This document shows, piece after piece, positions 1 through 8,061 of a stretch of DNA of 49,874 nt. The DNA comes from Micrococcales bacterium (GTDB taxonomy: Bacteria > Actinomycetota > Actinomycetes > Actinomycetales > Microbacteriaceae): contig JACRGJ010000113.1 in the NCBI GenBank assembly GCA_016212425.1, positions 1-49,874 of the forward strand, written 5' to 3'. The notes under the pieces were generated by a model. The model saw nothing but the letters and a program-made list of their open reading frames with translations, did no database searches and was not told where the DNA came from. Position 1 is the stretch's first letter; the number at the start of each line of letters is the position of its first letter. The position numbers and the translations under genes were made by a program.

Positions 1-333
1 CGTCGGGCCCTCCCAGCCGATCGAGGGATGCGCGGCCACGCCGAAGGGCTTGTCGACGACGACGATGTCGTCGTCATCCGCCACGATGCGCAACTCCGGC
101 ACCGGCTGCGCGACGATCCGCGGCGGCTCCTTCGGCATCCACTCCACCTCGAGCCACGCGCCGCCGGTGAGGCGGTCCGACTTGCCGAGCTCCCGCCCGT
201 CCAGGTGTGCGCCTCCCGCGTCGAGCACGTCGACGGCGAAGCTCCGTGAGAACCCGAGGAGCCGGGCGAGCGCCGCATCCGCCCGCTCCCCCGTCAGCCC
301 GTCCGGCACGGCCAGTGACCGGCGCTCGGTCAC
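1..333 (-). CDS. RluA/RluD-family 23S rRNA pseudouridine synthase, partial (N-terminal 111 residues)
   Basis: The coding sequence runs off the left edge of the window, so only the first 111 residues are present. It starts at GTG 333-331, overlapping the lspA stop as GTGA, which implies translational coupling. Residues 1-60 look like an S4 RNA-binding domain (LTGERADAALARLLGFSR, later HLDGRELGKSDRLTGG). Residues 84-110 hold the family motif DDIVVVDKPFGVAAHP, which precedes the catalytic domain; the catalytic Asp (HRLD) would lie beyond the window. Enzymes of this family isomerise uridines in large-subunit rRNA. lspA followed by an rluD-type gene is a common bacterial pair. The exact rRNA target cannot be told from this fragment. 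Confidence 0.88.
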   Translation of the reverse strand, partial: MTERRSLAVPDGLTGERADAALARLLGFSRSFAVDVLDAGGAHLDGRELGKSDRLTGGAWLEVEWMPKEPPRIVAQPVPELRIVADDDDIVVVDKPFGVAAHPSIGWEGPT

Positions 334-1088
334 GTCGCCGGGGACCCCGCCGCGGGGCGTGGGGGGATGCGGGTGCCGTCGAGTCGTACTCCGCGGAACG
401 TCAGGATCAGGAACAGAGCCGCCGCGGTGCAGACCCAGACATCGGCGATGTTGAAGACCGCCGGGAATCCCCACACCTGCAGGTAGTCGACGACGCTGCC
501 CTGCCCTGCACCCGGGGGCCGGATGAAGCGATCGGTCGCGTTGCCCAGCGCCCCGCCGAGCACGAATCCGAACACGACGCCCCAGACGACCGAGCGGATC
601 CGTCGCGCGAACCAGATCACGAACGCGATGACCCCGAGCGCCACGAGGGTGAGGGCCCAGGTGTACCCGCTGAACGAGGAGAAGGCCGCACCCGAGTTCT
701 GGAGGTAGCGCAACTGCAGAACCTCGCCGAGCACCGGCACCGTCTGCCCGAGGGACATCGACGCGACGACGGCGGCCTTGATCCCCTGATCGATCGCGTA
801 GAGCACGGCGGCGATCACGAAGATCAGCACCAGGATCCGCGGGCTGAATCTCCGCGGCGACGCCGCGCTGCCTCGCTCAGGCGAACCGGACGACTCGAGC
901 GAACTCGACGACTCGAGCGAACTCGACGACTCGGACGGGCTCGGACGTTCGGACGTGCTCGCAGGCGTGGACGGACTCGCAGGCGTGGACGCGCTCGCAG
1001 GCGTGGACGCGCTCGCAGGCGTGGATGGACTCGCAGGCGTGGACGGTCCGGACGAAGGAGCGTCGTCCCGCTCAGCGGGCGCCGGCAC
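330..1088 (-). CDS. lspA: Lipoprotein signal peptidase (signal peptidase II) with low-complexity N-terminal tail
   Basis: Membrane aspartyl protease that cleaves signal peptides of diacylated prolipoproteins. Four hydrophobic segments are visible, with the two catalytic Asp motifs: GNATDRF and FNIADVWV. The second usually reads N-[VI]-AD-[SA], so VWV after it is a small deviation. Before the first membrane segment (ILVLIFVIAAVLYAIDQ) lie about 80 Ser/Thr/Pro/Glu-rich residues from 18-bp DNA repeats; normal LspA lacks such a tail. There is no internal ATG before the first membrane segment. The frame is open up to GTG 1145; GTG 1088 is chosen because it cuts the overlap with divIVA to 17 nt. 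Neither start has a clear ribosome binding site, so the tail length is uncertain. Confidence 0.85.
   Translation of the reverse strand: MPAPAERDDAPSSGPSTPASPSTPASASTPASASTPASPSTPASTSERPSPSESSSSLESSSSLESSGSPERGSAASPRRFSPRILVLIFVIAAVLYAIDQGIKAAVVASMSLGQTVPVLGEVLQLRYLQNSGAAFSSFSGYTWALTLVALGVIAFVIWFARRIRSVVWGVVFGFVLGGALGNATDRFIRPPGAGQGSVVDYLQVWGFPAVFNIADVWVCTAAALFLILTFRGVRLDGTRIPPRPAAGSPAT
891..944. repeat. 18-bp tandem repeat inside lspA 5' region, 2 perfect plus 1 degenerate copy
   Basis: Copies at 891-908 and 909-926 are identical (plus strand CGACTCGAGCGAACTCGA); 927-944 is a diverged third copy. In the lspA frame this encodes a Ser/Leu/Glu-rich six-residue repeat. The period is a multiple of three, so copy-number change would keep the frame. 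Confidence 0.85.
955..1044. repeat. 18-bp tandem repeat inside lspA 5' region, five copies
   Basis: Five consecutive 18-bp units (955-972, 973-990, 991-1008, 1009-1026, 1027-1044) share the core CTCGCAGGCGTGGA and differ only at a few positions. In the lspA frame each encodes a six-residue Ser-Thr-Pro-Ala-Ser-Pro/Ala unit. It lies just downstream of the divIVA stop. It is a minisatellite in coding sequence, not a CRISPR, since there are no spacers. Confidence 0.9.
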
Positions 1089-1929
1089 CGCTCTGCGGAT
1101 CGCCCGCGTGCACCGGCTGCTCGGTCGGTGCGACGGCGAATCCACCCGTGGTGACGTGCGGGTGGTCGTCGGCGGCCTCCTCGGCCTCTCTCCGGACTCC
1201 CGAGGTGTGCTCGAGCTGCTCGAGCTGAGCCTGGATGTAGGTCTTGAGCTTCTGGCGGTACTCGGCCTCGAACGCGCTCAGCTGATCGATCGCGGTCTGC
1301 AGCTCGGACCTGCGCGACTCCAGCTCCCCGAGCTGGGTGCGGGTCTGCTCCTCCGCCTGAGCGAGCTGGGTGCGGCTCTGCTCATCCGCCTGAGCGAGCT
1401 GCATACGGCTCTGCTCGTCGGCGTGGGCGAGCTGCGCCCTGCTCTGCTCCTCCGCCTCGGCGACGACCCGCGCGGCGGTGGCGTGGCCCTCGGCGATGAG
1501 GGCGTCGCGGCGCTGGATGCCCTCCCGCACGTGCTCCTCGTGGAGTCGCCGGGCGAGCTGCAGGAGGTTGTTGGTCGACGTGGTGTCGGAAACGTGATCC
1601 TCGGGCTGGGCCGCGACCGGCGCGGGCACCTCGGCGGACGGCTGCACCGCCGCGGGCTCCGGCTCGGCAGGGGCGACCGGCTCGGCTGCGACCTCGGCCG
1701 GCGCAGCCTCCTGCGCAGCCGGGGCGGATGCGCCACCCCGCTGCAGCTCGTTGATGCGCGCTTCGCCGGCGATGAGGCGCTGTCGCAGCTCCTCGTTGTC
1801 CTGGTTCAGGCGGCGCAGCTCGACCACGACCTCGTCGAGGAAGTCGTCGACCTCGTCCTGGTCGTAGCCTTCCCGGAACTTGGTCGGGTTGAACCGCTTG
1901 TTGACGACATCCTCGGGCGTCAGAGCCAT
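1072..1929 (-). CDS. divIVA: DivIVA/Wag31 polar growth and septum-site protein
   Basis: Coiled-coil scaffold that marks negatively curved membrane at poles and septa and directs polar wall growth in actinobacteria. The N-terminal membrane-binding domain is clear (MALTPEDVVNKRFNPTKF, then GYDQDEVDDFLDEVV). An Ala/Pro/Glu-rich linker spans about residues 66-115, and a second coiled coil runs from about 120 to 240. Residues 159-202 are four 11-residue repeats (A-[DE]-E-Q-[ST]-R-x-Q-L). The start ATG 1929 has GAGGAA 8 nt upstream; a GTG one codon earlier is also possible. It lies downstream of sepF with a 135-nt gap instead of the usual yggT gene, and a hairpin in that gap suggests partly separate expression. 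Confidence 0.95.
   Translation of the reverse strand: MALTPEDVVNKRFNPTKFREGYDQDEVDDFLDEVVVELRRLNQDNEELRQRLIAGEARINELQRGGASAPAAQEAAPAEVAAEPVAPAEPEPAAVQPSAEVPAPVAAQPEDHVSDTTSTNNLLQLARRLHEEHVREGIQRRDALIAEGHATAARVVAEAEEQSRAQLAHADEQSRMQLAQADEQSRTQLAQAEEQTRTQLGELESRRSELQTAIDQLSAFEAEYRQKLKTYIQAQLEQLEHTSGVRREAEEAADDHPHVTTGGFAVAPTEQPVHAGDPQSGAGAR
1324..1455. repeat. Four 33-bp tandem repeats within divIVA
   Basis: Four in-frame 33-bp units encode AEEQSRAQLAH, ADEQSRMQLAQ, ADEQSRTQLAQ and AEEQTRTQLGE in the second coiled coil of DivIVA. The 11-residue period fits a hendecad (right-handed) coiled-coil segment. The nucleotide copies are close but not identical. Confidence 0.88.
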
Positions 1930-2026
1930 CACTGTTCCTCACATCTGTCGAGCCGGAAGCGCGGCGACCACGCTAGCAAGAACCCCCGGTGGCGGAGCCC
2001 GGCTATCAGAGTACCGCGACAGGAAG

Positions 2027-2048
2027 GGCCCGCCACGATCCGCGGGCC
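2027..2048 (-). terminator. Hairpin between sepF and divIVA (candidate terminator or attenuator)
   Basis: GGCCCGC (2027-2033) pairs with GCGGGCC (2042-2048) around an 8-nt loop, 16 nt past the sepF stop. On the minus strand it is followed by CTTCCTGTCG, only a weak U-rich tract, so partial termination or RNA processing is more likely than complete termination. Confidence 0.45.
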
Positions 2049-2064
2049 ACCTGATCCCCGAGCG

Positions 2065-2511
2065 CTACCGGGCGAAGAACGCGGCCTCGACCTCGGACTC
2101 GGCCTCCGACTCCTGCCCGCTCACCGCGATGTGCTGGGGTGAGAGGAGGAAGACCTTGCTCGTGACCCGCTCGATGGTGCCGTAGAGACCCTGGGAGAGG
2201 CCGCTCGCGAAGTCGATGAGCCGACGCGCATCGCCCTCGCTCATCTGGCCGAGGTTGATGATCACCGGCACGCCCTCGCGGAAGCTCTCGGCGATCGCTC
2301 GGGCATCGCGGTACTGCCGCGGGTGCACGGTGAGGATCTCGTTGAGCTCACCGTGGGTCGGACGGGTCACCGGGGTCGGTCGGCGCAGGGGGGTCACCGG
2401 GGCGCGGGACCCCGTCGCCGCGGGCTGCTGCTGAACGGGCGCCTCGGGCTCGTCGTACTCCTCGTCCGCCAGACCGAGGTAGACCATGGTCTTGCGCAGC
2501 GGGTTCGCCAT
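2065..2511 (-). CDS. sepF: SepF cell division protein
   Basis: Membrane-associated protein that anchors and bundles FtsZ filaments; it is the main FtsZ membrane tether in actinobacteria, which lack FtsA. The 148-residue product starts [18 protein letters not shown], the amphipathic N-terminal membrane anchor. A disordered Pro/Gln-rich linker (about 22-50) follows, then the DUF552 SepF core with [19 protein letters not shown] and [21 protein letters not shown] 2511 was chosen over upstream in-frame starts because it has GGAGGA close upstream and fits family length. It sits in the ftsZ-yggS-sepF-divIVA order typical of actinobacteria. Confidence 0.95.
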   Translation of the reverse strand: MANPLRKTMVYLGLADEEYDEPEAPVQQQPAATGSRAPVTPLRRPTPVTRPTHGELNEILTVHPRQYRDARAIAESFREGVPVIINLGQMSEGDARRLIDFASGLSQGLYGTIERVTSKVFLLSPQHIAVSGQESEAESEVEAAFFAR

Positions 2512-2545
2512 CTGATTCCTCCGGGGATCGGTGCCTGGCTCGAGA

Positions 2546-3223
2546 TTAACGAGGCTCGGGCCGTTTTCCCGTGATTGCCGTTCCGATCCGAAGGTGTGTC
2601 GCGCCCTCGAGGATCGCCTCGCGGTAGTCCTGCGACATGCCGGCCGAGATCGCCGTCGCTGCGGGCTCGAGACGGCGGAGGCGCTCGGATGCGGCGCGCA
2701 CCCGCGCGAAGGCACGGCGCGGATCCTCCGCCAGCGGGGCGACCGCCATCACGCCGCGAAGGCGCAGGCCGGGCGCCGTCAGGATCCGTTCGACCAGCGC
2801 CTCCATCGCATCCGGAGCCACCCCGCCCCGCCCCGGGTCGTCGGTGAGGTTGAGTTGCAGGAGGACGTCCAGGGTCTCGTCGGCCGCGGGGTTCGCGAGT
2901 GCGTCGACGACGCTGTCCCGGTCGAGGGAGTGCACCGCGCTCGCGTAGCGGCGGACCTGACGCGCCTTCTTCGACTGGAGCTGGCCGACGAAGTGCCAGC
3001 GCAACGCCAGCTCCGATAGCTCCGCGGCTTTGGCCTGCGCCTCCTGGTGCCGGTTCTCCCCCACGTCGCGGACCCCGAGGTCGGCGAGCTCACGGACCAG
3101 CGCCGCGGGATGGAACTTGGTGATCACGATGCGGGTGATCTCGACGGGATCGCGTCCCGCCTCGCGGGCGGCGGCGGCGATGCGCGCATCCGTCTCGGCG
3201 AGCCGGTCGCCGAGCGCGCTCAC
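2546..3223 (-). CDS. YggS/PROSC-family PLP-binding homeostasis protein
   Basis: Single-domain pyridoxal-phosphate-binding alanine-racemase-fold protein, 225 residues, that affects PLP and amino acid homeostasis rather than catalysing a known reaction. The PLP lysine is in [11 protein letters not shown]. Other family signatures are [18 protein letters not shown], and [12 protein letters not shown] followed by [10 protein letters not shown]. The start is GTG 3223, 34 nt after the ftsZ stop; the ORF is open further upstream but that extension lies inside ftsZ and has no family similarity. YggS between ftsZ and sepF is standard in Gram-positive dcw clusters. Confidence 0.92.
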   Translation of the reverse strand: MSALGDRLAETDARIAAAAREAGRDPVEITRIVITKFHPAALVRELADLGVRDVGENRHQEAQAKAAELSELALRWHFVGQLQSKKARQVRRYASAVHSLDRDSVVDALANPAADETLDVLLQLNLTDDPGRGGVAPDAMEALVERILTAPGLRLRGVMAVAPLAEDPRRAFARVRAASERLRRLEPAATAISAGMSQDYREAILEGATHLRIGTAITGKRPEPR

Positions 3224-3257
3224 GGTCGTCCCGGTCCCACGGTGATCGGGGGCCGGA

Positions 3258-4445
3258 CTACTTGAGGAAGTCCGGCACGTCGAGGTCGTCGTCGTCGTCG
3301 AAGTCGCGGTCGACCCGGGGGGTCGTCGGTGCCTCGGGCTCACGGCTCCAGCTCGGCGCGGCCGCGACCGGCTCCGGGGCGGGGATGGCCGCGGGCGTCG
3401 ACGCCAGCGGCGGTGCGACGGCTGCGGTCCCCTCGCCGGGTCCGGGGATGCCCGCGTCGAGGAAGCCGCCGGCCATATCGTGCGGCCGGGCGGAGGGCTC
3501 TCCGCCGTCGAAGCCGGCCGCGATGACGGTGACGCGGACCTCGTCGCCGAGCGTGTCGTCGATGACCGCGCCGAAGATGATGTTCGCCTCCGGATGCACC
3601 GCCTCCTGCACGAGCCGAGCGGCGTCGTTGATCTCGAAGATGCCGAGATTCGATCCGCCCTGGATGGAGAGCAGGACACCGTGGGCGCCGTCGATGGAGG
3701 CCTCCAGGAGCGGGCTGTCGACGGCGAGCTCGGCCGCCTTGATGGCGCGGTCGGCACCGCGGCTGGCGCCGATGCCCATCAGCGCCGATCCCGCACCCTG
3801 CATCACGCTCTTGACGTCGGCGAAGTCGAGGTTGATGAGCCCGGGCGTGGTGATGAGGTCGGTGATGCCCTGGACGCCGGCGAGCAGCACCTGATCGGCG
3901 GTGGAGAACGCCTCGAGCATCGAGATGCCGCGGTCGCTGATCTCCAGCAGCCGGTCGTTGGGCACCACGATGAGGGTGTCGACCTCCTCCTTCAGGCCGG
4001 CGACGCCCTGCTCGGCCTGGGCCTGACGGCGCTTGCCCTCGAAGCCGAAGGGCTTGGTCACCACACCGATCGTGAGCGCCCCGATCGCCTTCGCGATGCG
4101 GGCAACGACCGGCGCGCCCCCGGTGCCGGTGCCGCCGCCCTCGCCCGCCGTGACGAAGACCATGTCGGCGCCGGCGAGCGCCTCCTCGATCTCCTCGGCG
4201 TGGTCCTCCGCCGCGCGGCGACCGACCTCCGGGTCGGCGCCGGCACCGAGTCCGCGGGTGAGTTCGCGACCCACGTCGAGCTTGACGTCCGCATCGCTCA
4301 TCAGCAGCGCCTGGGCATCGGTGTTGATCGCGATGAACTCCACTCCGCGCAGGCCCAGCTCGATCATGCGGTTCACGGCGTTGACGCCGCCGCCGCCGAT
4401 GCCGACGACTTTGATCACGGCGAGGTAGTTCTGGTTGGAAGTCAC
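3258..4445 (-). CDS. ftsZ: FtsZ cell division GTPase
   Basis: Tubulin-like GTPase that forms the Z ring. The tubulin signature GGGTGTG is at residues 103-109, and [15 protein letters not shown] and NTDAQAL near the N-terminus complete the nucleotide site. A T7-loop region ([11 protein letters not shown]) carries catalytic acidic residues. After about residue 315 comes a Pro/Ala-rich linker of about 60 residues, then the conserved C-terminal peptide [10 protein letters not shown] that binds SepF. Length 395 is normal. GTG 4445 is preceded by AAGGGG. A 159-nt gap upstream of it, the largest inside the cluster, probably carries a dedicated promoter and an inverted repeat. Confidence 0.97.
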   Translation of the reverse strand: MTSNQNYLAVIKVVGIGGGGVNAVNRMIELGLRGVEFIAINTDAQALLMSDADVKLDVGRELTRGLGAGADPEVGRRAAEDHAEEIEEALAGADMVFVTAGEGGGTGTGGAPVVARIAKAIGALTIGVVTKPFGFEGKRRQAQAEQGVAGLKEEVDTLIVVPNDRLLEISDRGISMLEAFSTADQVLLAGVQGITDLITTPGLINLDFADVKSVMQGAGSALMGIGASRGADRAIKAAELAVDSPLLEASIDGAHGVLLSIQGGSNLGIFEINDAARLVQEAVHPEANIIFGAVIDDTLGDEVRVTVIAAGFDGGEPSARPHDMAGGFLDAGIPGPGEGTAAVAPPLASTPAAIPAPEPVAAAPSWSREPEAPTTPRVDRDFDDDDDLDVPDFLK

Positions 4446-4462
4446 GTCCGGCCCCTTCGAGT

Positions 4463-4498
4463 GAAAACCTTCAACCTCTACCTGAGCCTGAAGTTTTC
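4463..4498. promoter_or_regulatory. Inverted repeat upstream of ftsZ (candidate operator)
   Basis: GAAAACCTTCA (4463-4473) and TGAAGTTTTC (4489-4498) form a near-perfect inverted repeat with one bulged base and a 15-nt centre, ACCTCTACCTGAGCC. It ends 18 nt before the ftsZ start codon, in the leader or core promoter. The strand CTTCAACCT...ACCTGA resembles the element upstream of the MerR gene at 36650. Either protein binding or an RNA hairpin is possible. Confidence 0.5.
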
Positions 4499-4604
4499 CT
4501 CACTGTTGTGTGCGGTGTTCACGGTAGGCGTCGCGTCCGGCGGCCGGCCCGAGGCGCGCGCGTGTCGCGCGAACACGCTCGTCGGATCGAAGGCGATCGC
4601 CTCT

Positions 4605-5528
4605 TTACGAGGCCCTGAAGATCGCCGTGCCCGGAGAGGCGACATCGAAGCTGCCCGCCTGCCCGGCCAGCCACTCCGGCATCCGCGTCAGGGTCTGCGC
4701 CTTGGCGGCGGGGTCGTCGGCGCTGCCCCACTCCACGATCTGGCCCGTGCCCGTGACGGTGAAGCTGACGTCGTCGGCCGTGCGTGCGGTCACGGTGTCC
4801 ACCCGCGACAGCAGGTCGGGAGGGAGGGTGAGCAGCACGCGGGTCATCGCCCGGAAGGCGATCCCATCCACACCCTGCGAGGGGGGAAGAGTGAGAGCCG
4901 CGATCCCGGCGGGCCGGCCCAGACTCGATGCGACAGCGACCCCCGCCGGATCGACGAGCTCGAAACCCGCGCCGGAGTCGAGCGCCGCCACCGGCTGCCG
5001 CTCGACGACGCGGATCAGCAGGGAGTCGGGCGGCACGATCTCGGTCGAGTAGCTGCGTATGAGGGGGAACGCGCCCAGCTCGGCCCCGATGCGCTTCTCA
5101 TCCAGCAGCGCGAGCGGGGTGCCCAGCTGCCCGTCCACGGCGCCGCGGAGCTGGCTCGCGCTCAGACGGGAGGTGCCCTCCACGCTGATCCGGCGGAGGG
5201 CGAGGAGCGGTGAGTAGACCGCGCCGACGATCATCACGGCCAGCAGCAACGCGAGGGATCCCGCGGTGGCGACCGCGATGCGGCGGCGCCGGGTGCGCCG
5301 CGTGAACCGGCGGACCTCCGCCTTCTCGGCACGCCGACGGGCTCGCGCCGCGGAACGCAGCTCGGCCCTGGCCGAGCGCACGCGGACCGGGCGCGCCGGG
5401 GGCGCGGGCGCCGGATCGGGGGGACGCGGCCTCCGCGGGGTGGCGGCCGGTCGGCTCAGGGTCGCGGTCCTGCCCCGGGCAGGCGCAGCCGGCTCGGCCG
5501 GTCGGTCGAAGCCCTCGGGACGCTTCAC
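4605..5528 (-). CDS. ftsQ: FtsQ/DivIB divisome protein
   Basis: Bitopic membrane protein of the FtsQLB complex that licenses septal wall synthesis. It has a long basic, Pro/Arg-rich cytoplasmic region (residues 1-84), one membrane segment (about 85-107, [20 protein letters not shown]), and a periplasmic POTRA domain beginning [20 protein letters not shown], then the beta domain ([23 protein letters not shown]). It starts at GTG 5528, overlapping the murC stop (GTGA). The 307-residue length is normal for actinobacteria. Confidence 0.93.
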   Translation of the reverse strand: MKRPEGFDRPAEPAAPARGRTATLSRPAATPRRPRPPDPAPAPPARPVRVRSARAELRSAARARRRAEKAEVRRFTRRTRRRRIAVATAGSLALLLAVMIVGAVYSPLLALRRISVEGTSRLSASQLRGAVDGQLGTPLALLDEKRIGAELGAFPLIRSYSTEIVPPDSLLIRVVERQPVAALDSGAGFELVDPAGVAVASSLGRPAGIAALTLPPSQGVDGIAFRAMTRVLLTLPPDLLSRVDTVTARTADDVSFTVTGTGQIVEWGSADDPAAKAQTLTRMPEWLAGQAGSFDVASPGTAIFRAS

Positions 5529-6958
5529 CGCGCGCCACCCGGGGGGATGGCTCCGAGGGAGCCGAGGAGCTGCGGGATGATGCGGTACACGTCGCCGCAG
5601 GAGAGCGTCACGACGAGGTCGCCCTCCCGCGCGATCGACGCGACCCGGTCGGCGGCCTCCTGCCAGTCCGGCAGGTAGTCCACGCGGGACGGCTCGGCGA
5701 AGCGTCCCGCGACGGTGGCGCCGGTGACCCCGGGGATCGGGTCCTCGCGCGCCCCGAACACGTCGAGCACGACGGTGTGGTCGGCGAGCGACTCGTAGGC
5801 CGAGGCGAACTGCCCGGCCATCAGCCGGGTGCGGGAGTACAGGTGCGGCTGGTGCACGGCGATCACGCGGCCTTCGCCCGCCACCTCCCGCGCCGTCCGG
5901 AGCGTCGCCTCGACCTCGGTGGGGTGGTGGGCGTAGTCGTCGAAGACCCGCACGCCGCGCACCTCGCCGTGCAGCTCGAACCGGCGACCAGTGCCGCCGA
6001 AGCTCTCGAGGGCGCGTGCGCTGTCGGTGGGCGGGTAGCCCATCCCGACGAGCACCGCGAAGGCACCCGCGGCGTTCGTGCCGTTGTGCTCGCCGGGCAC
6101 CCCGAGGCGCAGCACATGCTCGCGGCCGAGGTGGCCGAGCCGCAGCGTGACGCCGCCGGCATCCGCCTCGATGGAGAGGATGTGGACATCGCTGCCGGCG
6201 GCGCGCCCGAAACGGACGACGCGGCGGGCCGCGACCCGTCGCGTCACGGCGACCGCTCCGGGGTCGTCGGCCGAGACGACGACGAGCTCGCGCGCCGCGT
6301 CGGCGAAGCGCACGAACGCGTCCTCGAACGCCGCGGCGTCCCCGTAGTGGTCGAGGTGGTCCGCATCGACATTCGTGATCAGGGCGACGGCGGTGTCGTA
6401 GAGGAGGAAGGAGCCGTCGGACTCGTCGGCCTCGATCACCCAGAGGCCGTCCGACGTCGCGCCGTCGGGGCCCGAGCCGTAGTCCGAGCTGGTGCCGTAG
6501 CTCTGGATCACGCCGCCGTTGACGAAGCTCGGGTCGGCGCCGAGCTCCCGCAGGGCGGTCACGATCATCCCGGTGGAGGTGGTCTTGCCGTGAGCGCCGG
6601 CGACCGCGACCACCCGATGCCCGCGGGAGAGCCAGTGCAGCGCGTGCGCTCGATGCAGCACGGGGATGCCGCGCTCGAGGGCGGCGCGGTACTCCGGGTT
6701 GTCCTGCCAGAGCGCGCCGGTGACGACGACCGCCTCCGCGTCGCCGAGGTTCGCCGCATCGTGGCCGATGGCGATCTCCGCGCCGAGCCGGCGCAGCTCG
6801 TCCACCGCGTCGGAGCCGCGCAGGTCCGATCCGGTGACACGGTGGCCCGCGGCGAGGAAGAGTCGGGCGACCCCGCTCATGCCCGAGCCGCCGATGCCGA
6901 TGAAGTGCGTCGAGCCGAGCGCCGCCGGCAGGTCGAGGTCGAGGTCCGGGGAGATCAT
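5525..6958 (-). CDS. murC: UDP-N-acetylmuramate--L-alanine ligase
   Basis: Adds the first residue, L-Ala, to UDP-MurNAc in the cytoplasm. Rossmann motif [15 protein letters not shown] is at about 18-32, the ATP P-loop GAHGKTT at 121-127, and the central-domain signature [12 protein letters not shown] and [11 protein letters not shown] follow. The C-terminal domain has [16 protein letters not shown] and [11 protein letters not shown]. Length 477 is normal. The start ATG overlaps the murG stop as ATGA, and its stop overlaps ftsQ as GTGA. Confidence 0.97.
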   Translation of the reverse strand: MISPDLDLDLPAALGSTHFIGIGGSGMSGVARLFLAAGHRVTGSDLRGSDAVDELRRLGAEIAIGHDAANLGDAEAVVVTGALWQDNPEYRAALERGIPVLHRAHALHWLSRGHRVVAVAGAHGKTTSTGMIVTALRELGADPSFVNGGVIQSYGTSSDYGSGPDGATSDGLWVIEADESDGSFLLYDTAVALITNVDADHLDHYGDAAAFEDAFVRFADAARELVVVSADDPGAVAVTRRVAARRVVRFGRAAGSDVHILSIEADAGGVTLRLGHLGREHVLRLGVPGEHNGTNAAGAFAVLVGMGYPPTDSARALESFGGTGRRFELHGEVRGVRVFDDYAHHPTEVEATLRTAREVAGEGRVIAVHQPHLYSRTRLMAGQFASAYESLADHTVVLDVFGAREDPIPGVTGATVAGRFAEPSRVDYLPDWQEAADRVASIAREGDLVVTLSCGDVYRIIPQLLGSLGAIPPGGAR

Positions 6959-8061
6959 CCGGCCAACCCTACGGTCGGCGTGGGCGCGGCGCTGTCGCGC
7001 GCGTCGAGCACGAGGTCGACCATCCGATCGGCTCCGTCACGCACTCCCTGAGCCGCGGCGCGGGCCGCCAGGTCGGCGATGCCGGCGCGGTCGGCGAGCA
7101 GCTGCACCCCGAGGGTCTCGATCCACTCGGGCGTGAAATCCGCGTCCCTGACGAGGATCGCCCCGCCCGCCTCGACGAGGTCGCGCGCATTGACGGCCTG
7201 CTCCCCGTTGCCGACCGGGTAGGGCACGAGCACCCCGGGCACGCCGAGCGCGGCGAGCTCGGCTACCGCCCCCGCTCCGGCGCGCGAGATCGCGAGGGTG
7301 GCCACGGCGAGGGCGAGTTCCATCCGGTCGCAGTACTCCAGGATGCGGTAGCCGGCAAGCCCGGGGTCGGCGACGGGCGAGCGCGATCCGGTCAGGTGCA
7401 GCACCTGCCACCCGCTGCCGATGATCGCGGGCGCTGCTGCCGCGACGGTCTCATTGATGCTCCGGGCGCCCGTGGAGCCGCCGGTGACGAGCAGCACGGG
7501 TCGGGTGCCGTCGAGCCGGAAGCGCGCGAGCCCCTCCGCCCGGGCGGCGGGCAGATCGACCCGCTCCAGCTCGCGGCGCAGCGGCATGCCCACGATCCGG
7601 GCGTGCGGCAGCCGGGTGGAGGCGAAGGTCACCCCGACGAAGGAGGTCAGGCGCGCGCCGAGCCGGTTCGCGATGCCGGGCCTGGCGTTCTGCTCGTGGA
7701 TGGCCAGCGGGCGGCGCTCGGCGCGGGCGGCGAGGTAGGCCGGTGCCGCGGCGTAGCCGCCCACCCCCACCACGACCTCGACGCGGCGCTCCCGCAGCAC
7801 TGTGCGGACCAGGTCGACGGAGCGCCGCAGAGAGCTCGGGAAACGCAGGGCTGCCGGCCCCGGGCGCCGGGGGAACGGCAGCCGGGGAACGGTGAGCAGT
7901 TCGTACCCGCGCTCGGGCACCAGCCGCGCCTCGAGCCCCTCGGCCGTCCCGAGCATCAGCACGTGGGCGTCCGGCTCCCGCTCGCGCAGGCGGTCGGCCG
8001 TCGCGAGCAGCGGGTTCACGTGCCCTGCCGTGCCGCCGCCCGCGAAGAGGAAGGTGGTCAC
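6955..8061 (-). CDS. murG: UDP-GlcNAc:lipid I N-acetylglucosaminyltransferase
   Basis: Peripheral membrane GT28 enzyme that makes lipid II from lipid I. The N-terminal [14 protein letters not shown] (residues 4-17) binds lipid I; the UDP-GlcNAc region has [15 protein letters not shown] and later [25 protein letters not shown] with [10 protein letters not shown]. The 368-residue length is typical. GTG 8061 was chosen because it overlaps the ftsW stop (GTGA); the frame stays open far upstream only as a shadow of ftsW. Confidence 0.96.
   Translation of the reverse strand: MTTFLFAGGGTAGHVNPLLATADRLREREPDAHVLMLGTAEGLEARLVPERGYELLTVPRLPFPRRPGPAALRFPSSLRRSVDLVRTVLRERRVEVVVGVGGYAAAPAYLAARAERRPLAIHEQNARPGIANRLGARLTSFVGVTFASTRLPHARIVGMPLRRELERVDLPAARAEGLARFRLDGTRPVLLVTGGSTGARSINETVAAAAPAIIGSGWQVLHLTGSRSPVADPGLAGYRILEYCDRMELALAVATLAISRAGAGAVAELAALGVPGVLVPYPVGNGEQAVNARDLVEAGGAILVRDADFTPEWIETLGVQLLADRAGIADLAARAAAQGVRDGADRMVDLVLDARDSAAPTPTVGLAG

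Noticed and set aside
891-1044. CRISPR-like short repeats
   Set aside because: The 18-bp units are contiguous with no spacers and lie within a coding sequence.
955-2142. 395-codon plus-strand frame with LAGVDA repeats
   Set aside because: The repeats come from the lspA minisatellite read antisense; DivIVA and LspA on the minus strand explain the region.
4571-4610. GGCGATCGCC palindrome in the ftsQ-ftsZ gap as a regulator site
   Set aside because: GCGATCGC-type palindromes are expected by chance at this GC content and there is no supporting context.
3480-5213. 577-codon plus-strand frame across ftsZ and ftsQ
   Set aside because: Antisense shadow; ftsZ and ftsQ are unambiguous on the minus strand.
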